From an uncultured Opitutia bacterium (GTDB lineage: Bacteria > Verrucomicrobiota > Verrucomicrobiia > Opitutales > UBA953), in assembly GCA_903910245.1 (NCBI GenBank), contig CAIVYX010000153.1, positions 1-5,400 of the forward strand: 5,400 nt of DNA. Reading direction: 5' to 3'. The notes beneath the pieces were generated by a model. It was given only the letters and a program-made list of their open reading frames with translations, was not told the DNA's origin and searched no databases. Position 1 is the stretch's first letter. Every line of letters starts with the position of its first letter. A program made the translations under genes and the position numbers. Positions 1 to 5,400 of this stretch are shown piece by piece.

Positions 1-813
1 CTGCTTGGTGGGCTTGCCCTTGGGCTCGGGTCCGCCGAGGAGCGCGGCGGCGGCCTTCGCCTTCTTTGGCTCGGGCTTACCGGCGGGTTGGACCTGGAGG
101 GCGGCTTCGAGATTCTGCTGCTTGCCGGCGCCGATGCCGGTGACGCCTTCGACGGGCTTGATGCCGCCAGCGGCGGGCTTGATGCCGCCAGCGGCGGGCT
201 TCACGCCTTCGGGCGGCTTCACGCCCTTGACGCCCGCGAGTCCCTTGGCGGGCGGAGGCGGTGGCGTAGCCTTCGTGCCCGCGCCTTTAACGGCTTCCGG
301 CGGTTTCATGCCTTTAACGCCTTCAACGCCCTTCGGGGCAGGCGGAGGCGGCGTCCCCTTGGTCCCGGCACCCTTGACGCCTTCAGGGGGCTTCACGCCC
401 TCGGCCCCGACCAAGCCCTTGGATGGAGGCGGAGGAGGGGTAGCCTTCGTCCCCGCGCCTTTGACGGCTTCCGGCGGTTTCACGCCTTCAACGCCTTCGA
501 GGCCCTTCGGGGCGGGCGGAGGCGGCGTGGCTTTCGTGCCGGCGCCCGCGACAGGCTTCGCACCTTCGGTGACGGAAGTCGGCGGCGGCGTTTGTTTCAC
601 GGCCTTGGCCCCACCGGGCGCCTTCACGCCGTCGACCTTATCAACACCCTGCACGGTGGTAGGGGCGATGTTCTTCGCAGCGGGATCAATCTCCTTCACC
701 TTGCCGGAGCCTTCTTGACGGACGCCGCGCACGCCTTCGACGGCGGACGGAGCGGGCGCTTCCTGGGCGAAGGCAAAGGCGCCGATGGCGCAAAGGAGAA
801 GGTGGGTCTTCAT
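1..813 (-). CDS. Secreted Pro/Gly/Lys-rich tandem-repeat protein, 3' end beyond window
   Basis: I do not recognise this protein. The frame is open for 271 codons from ATG at 813 to the left edge, with no stop. It starts with a signal peptide (MKTHLLLCAIGAFAFA, probable cleavage before QEAPAP). Residues 17-89 are Pro/Val/Gly/Lys-rich with 'EGV' and 'DGVK' motifs. Residues 90-205 are four tandem 29-residue units, each starting GAGTK, then a run of four or five prolines, KG, and a PPE[AG]VK ending. Residues 206-219 are two copies of PAAGGIK. From about 240 the chain has an Ala/Lys/Pro-rich stretch. No enzymatic motif is visible; it looks extended or disordered and exported. The start overlaps the stop of the upstream gene (ATGA, 810-813) and has no Shine-Dalgarno, so translation is probably coupled to the TPR-like and VWA genes. 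A folded domain could lie beyond the edge. The frame is secure; the function is unknown. Confidence 0.8.
   Translation of the reverse strand, partial: MKTHLLLCAIGAFAFAQEAPAPSAVEGVRGVRQEGSGKVKEIDPAAKNIAPTTVQGVDKVDGVKAPGGAKAVKQTPPPTSVTEGAKPVAGAGTKATPPPPAPKGLEGVEGVKPPEAVKGAGTKATPPPPPSKGLVGAEGVKPPEGVKGAGTKGTPPPPAPKGVEGVKGMKPPEAVKGAGTKATPPPPPAKGLAGVKGVKPPEGVKPAAGGIKPAAGGIKPVEGVTGIGAGKQQNLEAALQVQPAGKPEPKKAKAAAALLGGPEPKGKPTKQ
160..201 (-). repeat. Perfect 21-bp tandem duplication (PAAGGIK x2)
   Basis: Positions 160-180 and 181-201 are identical 21-base copies, directly after the fourth 87-bp unit on the coding strand. They encode two copies of a seven-residue unit, K/P-A-A-G-G-I. Because the copies are identical while the 87-bp units have diverged, this duplication is probably recent or prone to copy-number change. 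Confidence 0.9.
199..546 (-). repeat. Four tandem 87-bp repeats coding 29-residue units
   Basis: The units are 546-460, 459-373, 372-286 and 285-199, contiguous and in frame. Each encodes GAGTK, a T-P(4-5) run, KG, a variable Gly/Val/Glu/Lys segment and PPE[AG]VK. Units 1 and 3 share APKG and PPEAVK; units 2 and 4 share the longer proline run and PPEGVK. By hand count units 1 and 3 match at 75 of 87 bases, units 2 and 4 at 68 of 87, and neighbours 1 and 2 at 64 of 87. This pattern suggests that a two-unit block was duplicated. Many differences are at third codon positions, so the protein repeat appears to be kept while the DNA drifts. Confidence 0.9.
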
Positions 814-1373
814 AAGTTATTCTGGCGGACGGAGCGGGCGAATTCCGCTTCGACGCGCTTCTCGTAGTCGGCAAGGGCCGCGGGGTCCTGGTGTTCGGCG
901 AGGTAGCGGAACACCTGACGGGTGCGTTCGGCGTAAGGACGCCATTCGTCTTCGGTGGCTCCGTTGGCCTTGAGCAAGGCGGTCGCGTAGAAGTAGGCCT
1001 TGCCGAGCGTCTCGCGGATCGCGCGAGTCGTCGAGCCGTCCTCGCCGTCGACTGCGGCCGACTCCTTCAGTAGCTGGGCTAGGTCGGAGATGGCGCCGGC
1101 GACGTCGAGCATCTCGATCTTCGCCTTGGCCTTCGCGAGGCGGATCTGATGGCGGACGGACGGGCGTTCGTCCTGCGGCAGTTCAGTCGAGAGCTTATCG
1201 TATTCCTCGACGACCGTCGCCCAATCCGGCTCCTTCGCGCGCTCGAGCTCGCGGATTGTCAGGAGATGATCACGGGCTTTCTCGCGAGCCATCTGAGCCT
1301 GGCCTTCGTTGAAATGATAATACACCACCCCGACCGGGAAGAGCAGCCAAAGGAGCGTGAAGATCTTCCTCAT
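810..1373 (-). CDS. Single-pass membrane protein with helical TPR-like periplasmic region
   Basis: The 187-residue product has one N-terminal membrane segment (about residues 4-19, IFTLLWLLFPVGVVYY). An almost fully helical, charged region follows. Residues 51-66 and 77-104 (RLAKAKAKIEMLDVAGAISD and following) look like TPR-type helical hairpins, with further helices at about 115-137 and 146-183. No catalytic motif is visible. It is probably a membrane-tethered protein-interaction module. The ATG overlaps the stop of the VWA gene (ATGA, 1370-1373), and a GGAGG lies 10 bases upstream inside that gene; its own stop overlaps the start of the repeat-protein gene. By position it recalls the TPR protein BatC that follows VWA genes in Bat clusters, but the TPR motif match is loose and I would not name it so. 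Gene reality is near certain, the fold likely, the function inferred from context. Confidence 0.85.
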   Translation of the reverse strand: MRKIFTLLWLLFPVGVVYYHFNEGQAQMAREKARDHLLTIRELERAKEPDWATVVEEYDKLSTELPQDERPSVRHQIRLAKAKAKIEMLDVAGAISDLAQLLKESAAVDGEDGSTTRAIRETLGKAYFYATALLKANGATEDEWRPYAERTRQVFRYLAEHQDPAALADYEKRVEAEFARSVRQNNL

Positions 1374-2350
1374 CGGACGGCGCCCTCCCCGGCTTCGGTT
1401 TCAAGGCGAACGACGCGCCAGCGGGAGCCGGCATATTGCAAGGCCACGGGTAGCAGCGCGAGGATTGCGGAGCCCAGAGCCATGGCCAGCACGGCCAGCT
1501 GCGCGAGACTGAGGCCAGATTTCGGCAACGGCGCCCGTTGGACGAGGTCGCCCAAGGCGGTGGTCGGCAGGTGTTTCTCGTTCACGTCGAAATAGGAACC
1601 ACGCAAGGCGCGCGCGACCGCCGCAAGCACTTCGGCGTCCTGTCGGGACTGGTGGCCCGCGATGAAGGTACCCTTGCGCGGATTACCGACGCCGAGCACG
1701 AGCACATCCTTGATGGATTTTGGGCGTGGCAGAATCGGCTGGAGTGGAATCGTGTCGCCATCAGTAAAGACGACTAAGCGCACCGTCTGCGCCGGCATGC
1801 CATCGACGACCTTGACCGCCGCGTTGATGGCGGTACCGAGATCGGTCGAGCCAGCCTTCATCACATATTGGAGGGGCAAGCCGTTGAAGACGTTGCGGAC
1901 GAGTTCCGGATCATGCGCGTCCATCACGACGGAATGCGCCTCGGTATAGAAACCGATGACGCCGTAACGTAAGTCGCCGCCGACGCGCATGAGCACGGCT
2001 TCGACTTCTTCGCGCATGCGCTCCTGCCGGGTCTGCTTTCCCTCTGGCCCTGCGTCCTTGAGGTACATACTGGGTGAAAGATCGGCCACGAAGATTAGGT
2101 GGACCGGCTCCTTCGTCTCCGCAGGTTTGCCGTCCTTGGCCGCCTGATGCAGCTGCCACATCACCGCCAAGCCCCAGGCGAAAGCCGTGATCGCCAGGCA
2201 ACGCAGAAAAGGGGCCAGCATGGTCCACCCGCGGGAGGCTGCCTCGGGGCCAAAGGCCAACCGAGCGGCGACGTTTACCCGACGAGCATGCAAGCCCTCC
2301 GCCAAAGCGGAGAGCAGCAGCACCAGAAGGGCGGCGGTCAGGGGGGGCAT
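1370..2350 (-). CDS. VWA-domain membrane protein, BatA/BatB-like
   Basis: The 326-residue product has the BatA/BatB layout: hydrophobic segments at about residues 4-18 and 44-66, a von Willebrand A domain at about 83-265, and a third membrane segment at about 282-307. The metal-binding MIDAS looks complete: D90-L-S92-P-S94 (VADLSPSM), T169 in GSTDLGTA, and D197 in VVFTDGD. The domain should therefore bind a divalent cation and ligand proteins, on the outer face of the inner membrane if topology follows the family. Bat proteins are linked to envelope stress or aerotolerance and usually accompany a MoxR AAA+ ATPase; none is in this window. The ATG at 2350 is the first possible start after an in-frame TAA about 70 bases upstream and has no Shine-Dalgarno. 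A start at Met44 would lose the first membrane segment. The stop overlaps the next gene (ATGA). Family assignment is confident; the exact Bat subfamily is not. Confidence 0.9.
   Translation of the reverse strand: MPPLTAALLVLLLSALAEGLHARRVNVAARLAFGPEAASRGWTMLAPFLRCLAITAFAWGLAVMWQLHQAAKDGKPAETKEPVHLIFVADLSPSMYLKDAGPEGKQTRQERMREEVEAVLMRVGGDLRYGVIGFYTEAHSVVMDAHDPELVRNVFNGLPLQYVMKAGSTDLGTAINAAVKVVDGMPAQTVRLVVFTDGDTIPLQPILPRPKSIKDVLVLGVGNPRKGTFIAGHQSRQDAEVLAAVARALRGSYFDVNEKHLPTTALGDLVQRAPLPKSGLSLAQLAVLAMALGSAILALLPVALQYAGSRWRVVRLETEAGEGAVR
1384..1388 (-). promoter_or_regulatory. Shine-Dalgarno for the TPR-like gene
   Basis: GGAGG on the minus strand, inside the end of the VWA gene, 10 bases from the ATG at 1373. 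It is the clearest ribosome binding site attached to a gene in the window. It suggests that this ATGA junction can initiate independently as well as by re-initiation. Confidence 0.6.
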
Positions 2351-2517
2351 GGGGTGCCGACACGGGGAGTGCCGGAAGCCCGATAAGTTGGGTCGGTTCT
2401 GGCAGGGTGCAAATGCTCTTTATCGAAGCCGTCCGGCCCTGTGGGCTACTGTGAATAACTTACCTCCCTTCAGTTTGTCCAAGAAATGTCGTGCGGGCAC
2501 CAAAATACCCCTTCCGC
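2351..2517. other. Intergenic region between the two gene blocks
   Basis: About 167 bp lie between the stop of the pseudouridine synthase and the start of the VWA gene. I see no credible gene on either strand. On the minus strand it contains an AAGGGAGGT stretch without an ATG, GTG or TTG at a proper distance, a short inverted repeat (GCCC-ACA-GGGC), and only weak matches to promoter hexamers. It is slightly more A/T-rich than its surroundings near 2450-2510. Since the left block begins here, a promoter is expected, but I cannot place it. No T-run terminator follows the pseudouridine synthase gene. Confidence 0.5.
2466..2474 (-). promoter_or_regulatory. Orphan Shine-Dalgarno-like sequence
   Basis: The minus strand reads AAGGGAGGT, close to the ideal anti-16S complement, followed by AAGTTATTCAC. 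No ATG, GTG or TTG occurs within 15 bases downstream. The only near candidate would be a rare ATT start six bases away, in a frame that does not match the VWA gene. It lies about 115 bases before the VWA start, so it does not serve that gene as read. It may be chance or part of a leader RNA. Confidence 0.3.
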
Positions 2518-3366
2518 TTAGAGCCGGACGCGGAGGCGCGGGGAGATGGGCGTACCGGCGTCGCGGCGCGGGCGCTTCGGGCCCTTGCCGGGCGTCTCGT
2601 CGTCGGCGATCAGAGCTTCCTCGAATTCTTTCGGCATCGGCGACGACGCCTTGAACTCGACCTTCGCCCCCTGCCAGTCGAAAGACAGCTGCGTCGACTC
2701 GGCGTGCAGGAAGAGACGCTTAAAACCGCGAGCGGTGCCAACGGCCTTGTTGAATTCAAAATCACCGTAAGTGCGGTCGCCAAGGATCGGATGGCCATGA
2801 GCGGAGCTTTGGACGCGCAACTGATGCGTCCGACCCGTGCGCGGATCGAGCTGGATGAGCGAGAGCGGCAGCGAACCGCCGGCCGAGCGTTGCCAGGCGT
2901 AGACCGTCACCGCGGGAGCGCCGGTACCCGTCTCGGAACGGACGCCGCCGCCGGGACCTTTGGTCTTGGCCATCTGATCCTGCCAAGTGCCACGGGGCGT
3001 GCGCAGGCCGCGACCGCGAATGAGGGCGACGTAGCGCTTCCAGACCTGCGAGCGGGCGAACATCTTGCGGACCAGATCGGCGATGCCTTCGTCCAGCGAA
3101 AGGAGCAACGTACCGCTGGTCGGGGAATCGAGCCGATTCAGCAGATAGACGCGGCGAATGCCACCCTTGCCGTCGCGGACATGAAAGGCCTCCTCGTCGA
3201 GGGAGTAGTTGCCGGTGATCAGGATGGTGCCCTTCTCGGCGACTTCACCGGGATTCGGATGGGACAGGATACCATCGGGCTTCTCGACCGCAATGAGGCC
3301 GCATTCGTGCGACGCCACCACGCGCACGCCGCGTCCAAAAGGGATCCAATCAGTGGCCAAAGTCAT
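2518..3366 (-). CDS. RluA-family RNA pseudouridine synthase
   Basis: The 282-residue enzyme should convert uridine to pseudouridine in rRNA or tRNA in the cytoplasm. Visible family motifs are the N-terminal LIAVEKPDGILSHP (about 24-37), the catalytic segment NRLDSPTSGTLL with Asp80, KRYVALIRG (110-118), and the strongly conserved RTGRTHQLRVQ...HPILGDRTYGD (176-202). No S4 RNA-binding domain is present, as in the RluA/TruC-type short members. The usual HRLD reads NRLD here. The C-terminal 23 residues (260-282) form a Lys/Arg/Pro-rich tail that may help bind RNA. I chose the ATG at 3366, overlapping the TonB-like stop as TGATG and leaving no Shine-Dalgarno, because residues upstream in this frame are Arg/His-rich antisense-like sequence lying over the upstream gene. 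The fold and reaction are confident; the modified base cannot be told from sequence. Confidence 0.92.
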   Translation of the reverse strand: MTLATDWIPFGRGVRVVASHECGLIAVEKPDGILSHPNPGEVAEKGTILITGNYSLDEEAFHVRDGKGGIRRVYLLNRLDSPTSGTLLLSLDEGIADLVRKMFARSQVWKRYVALIRGRGLRTPRGTWQDQMAKTKGPGGGVRSETGTGAPAVTVYAWQRSAGGSLPLSLIQLDPRTGRTHQLRVQSSAHGHPILGDRTYGDFEFNKAVGTARGFKRLFLHAESTQLSFDWQGAKVEFKASSPMPKEFEEALIADDETPGKGPKRPRRDAGTPISPRLRVRL

Positions 3367-4277
3367 CAGTGATAAATAAAGTTGATCGTGACCGTGTCGC
3401 TCTCGCCATACATGGCGACCATATCCGCACGCCAGATATCGTAAGGTGCGGGCGCCATCACGGCATCCTTGCAGGCGAGGGTCATCACCCGGGTGACCTC
3501 GGAGTGGAGGACCTGGGTGTCCGTGACCGTGCCGTCGCGATGCAGCCGGAAGCGCACAATCACGTTGCCGCGGGAGAGGCCTTCGAAGCGCGAACGCTCG
3601 ATGATACTCCACCAACTGGATTGGATGGCCTCCAACATCCGCTGCGTATAGTCACCGTAATTGCTGAAACGCGCGTCGACCGCGATGGTTCCGGCGCGAT
3701 TGACGCCGACGGGCCGGCGCAGTAGCAGACCGTAAGTGCCGGAAGGTACGGAGGCGCGCGGACGGTCAGGATTGGCCGCGACAGGGACGGGAGCGGGAGT
3801 CGGCGCGGGCTGGACGGCCAACTTGCCGGGCCCGGGCGGCGGCGCGGCCTTGACCGGCGCAGCCATCGAGATCGAAGGCTGGGTGGCGGGGGCGGCCTGA
3901 GATTGATCAATGGAGCGAGGCTTACCCTGCGCAATGCGAAGCTGTTCGGACGTACCCTCGGATTTCGGGAGAGGCGAGTTGGTGGGCATCTTTTCCGGGA
4001 CCGGCTGCGCGGCGGTCTGATTGCGGGAAGAAGTATACGGAGTGGTCTTGGGTACGGCCTGATTGGCGAGCGGGTTCGTCTCGATGAAACGGAGCTTCGG
4101 CGGCAAGCGGGCTTCGTCGATCTTGACCGGGGCCGTCAGGACCTCCACCGGACGGACGAACGCCACGACCTTATGAAAAGTATCCGGCAAGACCCAGAGC
4201 AGGAGCAGGTGCAGGCCGAGCGATACCGCGACCGCAATAGCCGCGGACCGCAGGTCGATGGATTCTTCAGGCCGCAC
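3366..4277 (-). CDS. TonB-like energy-transducer protein
   Basis: The 303-residue product has TonB architecture. A short cytoplasmic N-terminus is followed by one membrane anchor (about 11-30, AAIAVAVSLGLHLLLLWVL) and a periplasmic spacer at about 43-175 rich in Pro, Ala, Gln and Lys (for example APTPAPVPVA). The C-terminal domain at about 205-303 contains SSWWSIIERSR, VIVRFRLHRDGTVTD and a final TVTINFIYH strand, typical of TonB/TolA C-terminal folds. Such proteins pass proton-motive force to outer-membrane receptors with ExbB/ExbD, or act in Tol-like envelope maintenance; neither ExbBD nor a receptor is in view. The start is GTG at 4277: an in-frame TAA lies nine bases before it, and the ATG five bases upstream is in another frame. 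There is no good Shine-Dalgarno, and a GC-rich inverted repeat sits just upstream. Its stop overlaps the pseudouridine synthase start. The TonB-like call is good, the partner system unknown. Confidence 0.85.
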   Translation of the reverse strand: MRPEESIDLRSAAIAVAVSLGLHLLLLWVLPDTFHKVVAFVRPVEVLTAPVKIDEARLPPKLRFIETNPLANQAVPKTTPYTSSRNQTAAQPVPEKMPTNSPLPKSEGTSEQLRIAQGKPRSIDQSQAAPATQPSISMAAPVKAAPPPGPGKLAVQPAPTPAPVPVAANPDRPRASVPSGTYGLLLRRPVGVNRAGTIAVDARFSNYGDYTQRMLEAIQSSWWSIIERSRFEGLSRGNVIVRFRLHRDGTVTDTQVLHSEVTRVMTLACKDAVMAPAPYDIWRADMVAMYGESDTVTINFIYH

Positions 4278-4289
4278 GCCATGAAGTTA

Positions 4290-4302
4290 GGCGGACGCCG
4301 CC
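4290..4302 (-). promoter_or_regulatory. Small GC-rich inverted repeat before the TonB-like gene
   Basis: The 13 bases read GGCGG-CGT-CCGCC on the minus strand, a perfect 5-bp stem with a 3-base loop, ending 12 bases before the GTG start. It fills the place where a Shine-Dalgarno would be expected. No T-run follows, so it is not a convincing terminator. It could weaken initiation or be a chance product of high GC. Confidence 0.3.
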
Positions 4303-4327
4303 CGACTTCAAGCGTAGGCGAGGACGA

Positions 4328-5239
4328 TTATCGGTCGGCGAATTCCTGCGTGAGCGCCGACAGTGTCTGGCGACAGTCCTCGCGCGTGCCGACCACCACG
4401 TAAAGCTGGAAGCCATAGTCGCCGGGCTTGATGCCGGCAGGCGACCGGAGACGGAAGACACAGTTCCACTTCACGACCTTGTCCTGCTCGAAACGAAAGC
4501 GACCATACCCGGGCTGGGACTGGCCCGCTGGCGGGCGGTAGGGCGTGAAGACGCCCATGGCATGGGAACCCGAAGGCGTCGAAAGCACCACCGGATCACG
4601 CTGCTCGCCGTTCTGGCGCGGCAACGGGACCAAGGTCTCAGTCTGGGCGTCAAACCGCAACACCTCGGAGAATGCCATCGGCATATAACCAGTCAGACCC
4701 TCGAGCTGCAGATACGTGTGCGGGCGATCGGCCGGCACGGTGAACGTCACCCTGTAATCCAGTACGTGGTCCATGCCCGGACGGCCGATGCGCACCTGCT
4801 TGGCGAGGACATGATCCGACAGCAGCGTGGTATTCTGCGCCAACTGCCCGTGCGACTTCATGCCCGGCGCGAGCCAATAGGCCATGCGCGTTCGCGTCGA
4901 GAGGACGCCATCCTTCACGGAAAGGAATTCCAAACGACTCGTGGACTTCGGTCCGAGTGCATCGACGACCGAACCGGCCTCGGTCGGGTTGTAGCATTCA
5001 ACATGATAAACCCCGTCGACGTCGGCGTTGATCGCGGACTGCAGCTGACGGCCGTGGTCGTGTGAATCAATGAACTCCACACCGGCCCACTTTACGGAAT
5101 CAATCGCACCGGCGAGACGGCTCGTGGTCCGGATGACCAACGGCTTACCGCCAATCATACCAGAAAGTTCGGCATCACCGCTCACGACCGGCGCCTGCGC
5201 GATTACCACGGTCGGCAGGAGTAGCAACCAGGCCTTCAT
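4328..5239 (-). CDS. Secreted protein of unknown function, likely beta-rich
   Basis: I do not recognise this 303-residue protein. It begins with a signal peptide (MKAWLLLLPTVVIAQA, probable cleavage near residue 16), so it is exported. The mature part has many alternating hydrophobic strands and few helices, suggesting a beta-sandwich. Noteworthy motifs are WAGVEFIDSHDHGRQLQ (51-67), ECYNPTEAGS (81-90), RMAYWLAPG (118-126) and GDYGFQLYVVVGTRED (273-288). The clustered His, Asp, Arg and Asn residues in the first two could form a binding or active site, and the style recalls galactose-mutarotase-like carbohydrate proteins, but that is only an impression. The ATG overlaps the Maf stop (ATGA, 5236-5239), with GAAAGG eight bases upstream as a weak ribosome site. 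The TonB-like gene follows after 50 bp. The gene is secure; the function is not. Confidence 0.8.
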   Translation of the reverse strand: MKAWLLLLPTVVIAQAPVVSGDAELSGMIGGKPLVIRTTSRLAGAIDSVKWAGVEFIDSHDHGRQLQSAINADVDGVYHVECYNPTEAGSVVDALGPKSTSRLEFLSVKDGVLSTRTRMAYWLAPGMKSHGQLAQNTTLLSDHVLAKQVRIGRPGMDHVLDYRVTFTVPADRPHTYLQLEGLTGYMPMAFSEVLRFDAQTETLVPLPRQNGEQRDPVVLSTPSGSHAMGVFTPYRPPAGQSQPGYGRFRFEQDKVVKWNCVFRLRSPAGIKPGDYGFQLYVVVGTREDCRQTLSALTQEFADR

Positions 5240-5400
5240 GTGGTGAGCCTTTCGAGGATACCCAGCGCGGCGAGGCGCGCTTGCACGAATTCGACTGGCA
5301 GGCCCATGATCGTCGAGATGGGCTGCTGGAAATCGTCGATGATGATCTCCTTGCCCTGCTGGATGCCGTAAGCACCGGCCTTGTCCAAGGTGTTCACCAA
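5236..5400 (-). CDS. maf: Maf-family nucleotide pyrophosphatase, C-terminal 54 residues
   Basis: The frame enters from the right edge and ends at TGA (5238-5236). The 54 visible residues match the C-terminal part of Maf proteins: NTLDKAGAYGIQQGKE (3-18), then IISTIMGLPVEF-like sequence (actual PISTIMGLPVEF, 27-38) and a final short helix ending LGILERLTT. Maf enzymes hydrolyse non-canonical or modified nucleoside triphosphates (dTTP/UTP or m7GTP types) to monophosphates in the cytoplasm. The first glycine-rich and catalytic part lies outside the window, so the substrate subtype cannot be judged. The stop overlaps the start of the secreted-protein gene, so the two are probably co-translated. 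Confidence 0.9.
   Translation of the reverse strand: MVNTLDKAGAYGIQQGKEIIIDDFQQPISTIMGLPVEFVQARLAALGILERLTT
5248..5253 (-). promoter_or_regulatory. Weak ribosome binding site of the secreted 303-residue protein
   Basis: GAAAGG on the minus strand lies eight bases before the ATG at 5239, inside the end of the Maf gene. It supports this ATG as the start, together with the signal peptide that begins at it. Confidence 0.4.

Noticed and set aside
199..546. CRISPR-like or non-coding satellite repeat
   Set aside because: The units abut with no spacers, keep the reading frame, and differ mostly at third codon positions, so they are protein-coding repeats.
5..867. Two long plus-strand open frames (237 and 259 residues) over the repeat region
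   Set aside because: They are antisense to the signal-peptide repeat protein. Their length follows from a GC-rich repeat lacking stop codons, and neither has a sensible start context or recognisable domain.
1911..2363. Minus-strand open frame of 150 codons, GTG start, across the VWA start
   Set aside because: It overlaps the VWA gene in a shifted frame through its membrane segments and MIDAS, and its Arg/Gly/Ser-rich composition is that of a shadow frame.
2432..2444. Terminator after the pseudouridine synthase gene
   Set aside because: The stem GCCC-ACA-GGGC has only four pairs and no T-run follows on the minus strand.
2491..3372. Plus-strand open frame of 293 codons
   Set aside because: It is antisense to the pseudouridine synthase, whose motifs are unmistakable. 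The plus-strand product shows no domain and has Arg/Ala/Asp-rich shadow composition.
3367..3615. N-terminal extension of the pseudouridine synthase to an upstream ATG
   Set aside because: The extension overlaps the TonB-like C-terminal domain in another frame and is rich in Arg/His with no family similarity. The TGATG start at 3366 gives normal family length.

Overview
All recognisable genes in this window lie on the minus strand, so the window reads right to left. The DNA is GC-rich (I estimate a little over 60% G+C by eye). Genes are tightly packed and several start codons overlap the preceding stop as ATGA or TGATG. The best guess is a Gram-negative bacterium of the Verrucomicrobiota, perhaps Opitutae. 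This rests on weak cues: a BatB-like VWA membrane protein, secreted proteins without homologues I can name, a TonB-like protein with an 'RFIETNP' segment that I associate with that group, and sparse Shine-Dalgarno sites. There is no rRNA or other phylogenetic marker here.

Right block, 5400 to 2518. It opens with the C-terminal 54 residues of a Maf nucleotide pyrophosphatase. An ATGA overlap leads into a secreted 303-residue protein of unknown function. After a 50-bp gap comes a TonB-like protein with one N-terminal membrane anchor, a Pro/Ala-rich spacer and a TonB-type C-terminal domain. This is joined by TGATG to an RluA-family pseudouridine synthase. The four are probably one transcription unit mixing housekeeping enzymes with envelope proteins.

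Intergenic stretch, 2351 to 2517. About 167 bp hold no convincing gene. There is a strong Shine-Dalgarno-like sequence with no normal start codon behind it, and a promoter for the left block probably lies here.

Left block, 2350 to 1. Three genes are chained by two ATGA overlaps: a membrane-anchored VWA protein with an intact MIDAS, a 187-residue single-pass helical (TPR-like) protein, and a secreted Pro/Gly/Lys-rich protein that runs off the left edge. The third carries four 29-residue tandem repeats with a two-unit higher-order pattern. The first two resemble a reduced Bat (aerotolerance) arrangement. The repeat-rich secreted partner is the least explained part of the window and the best candidate for something undescribed.

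No tRNA, rRNA, CRISPR array, insertion sequence or convincing terminator was seen.
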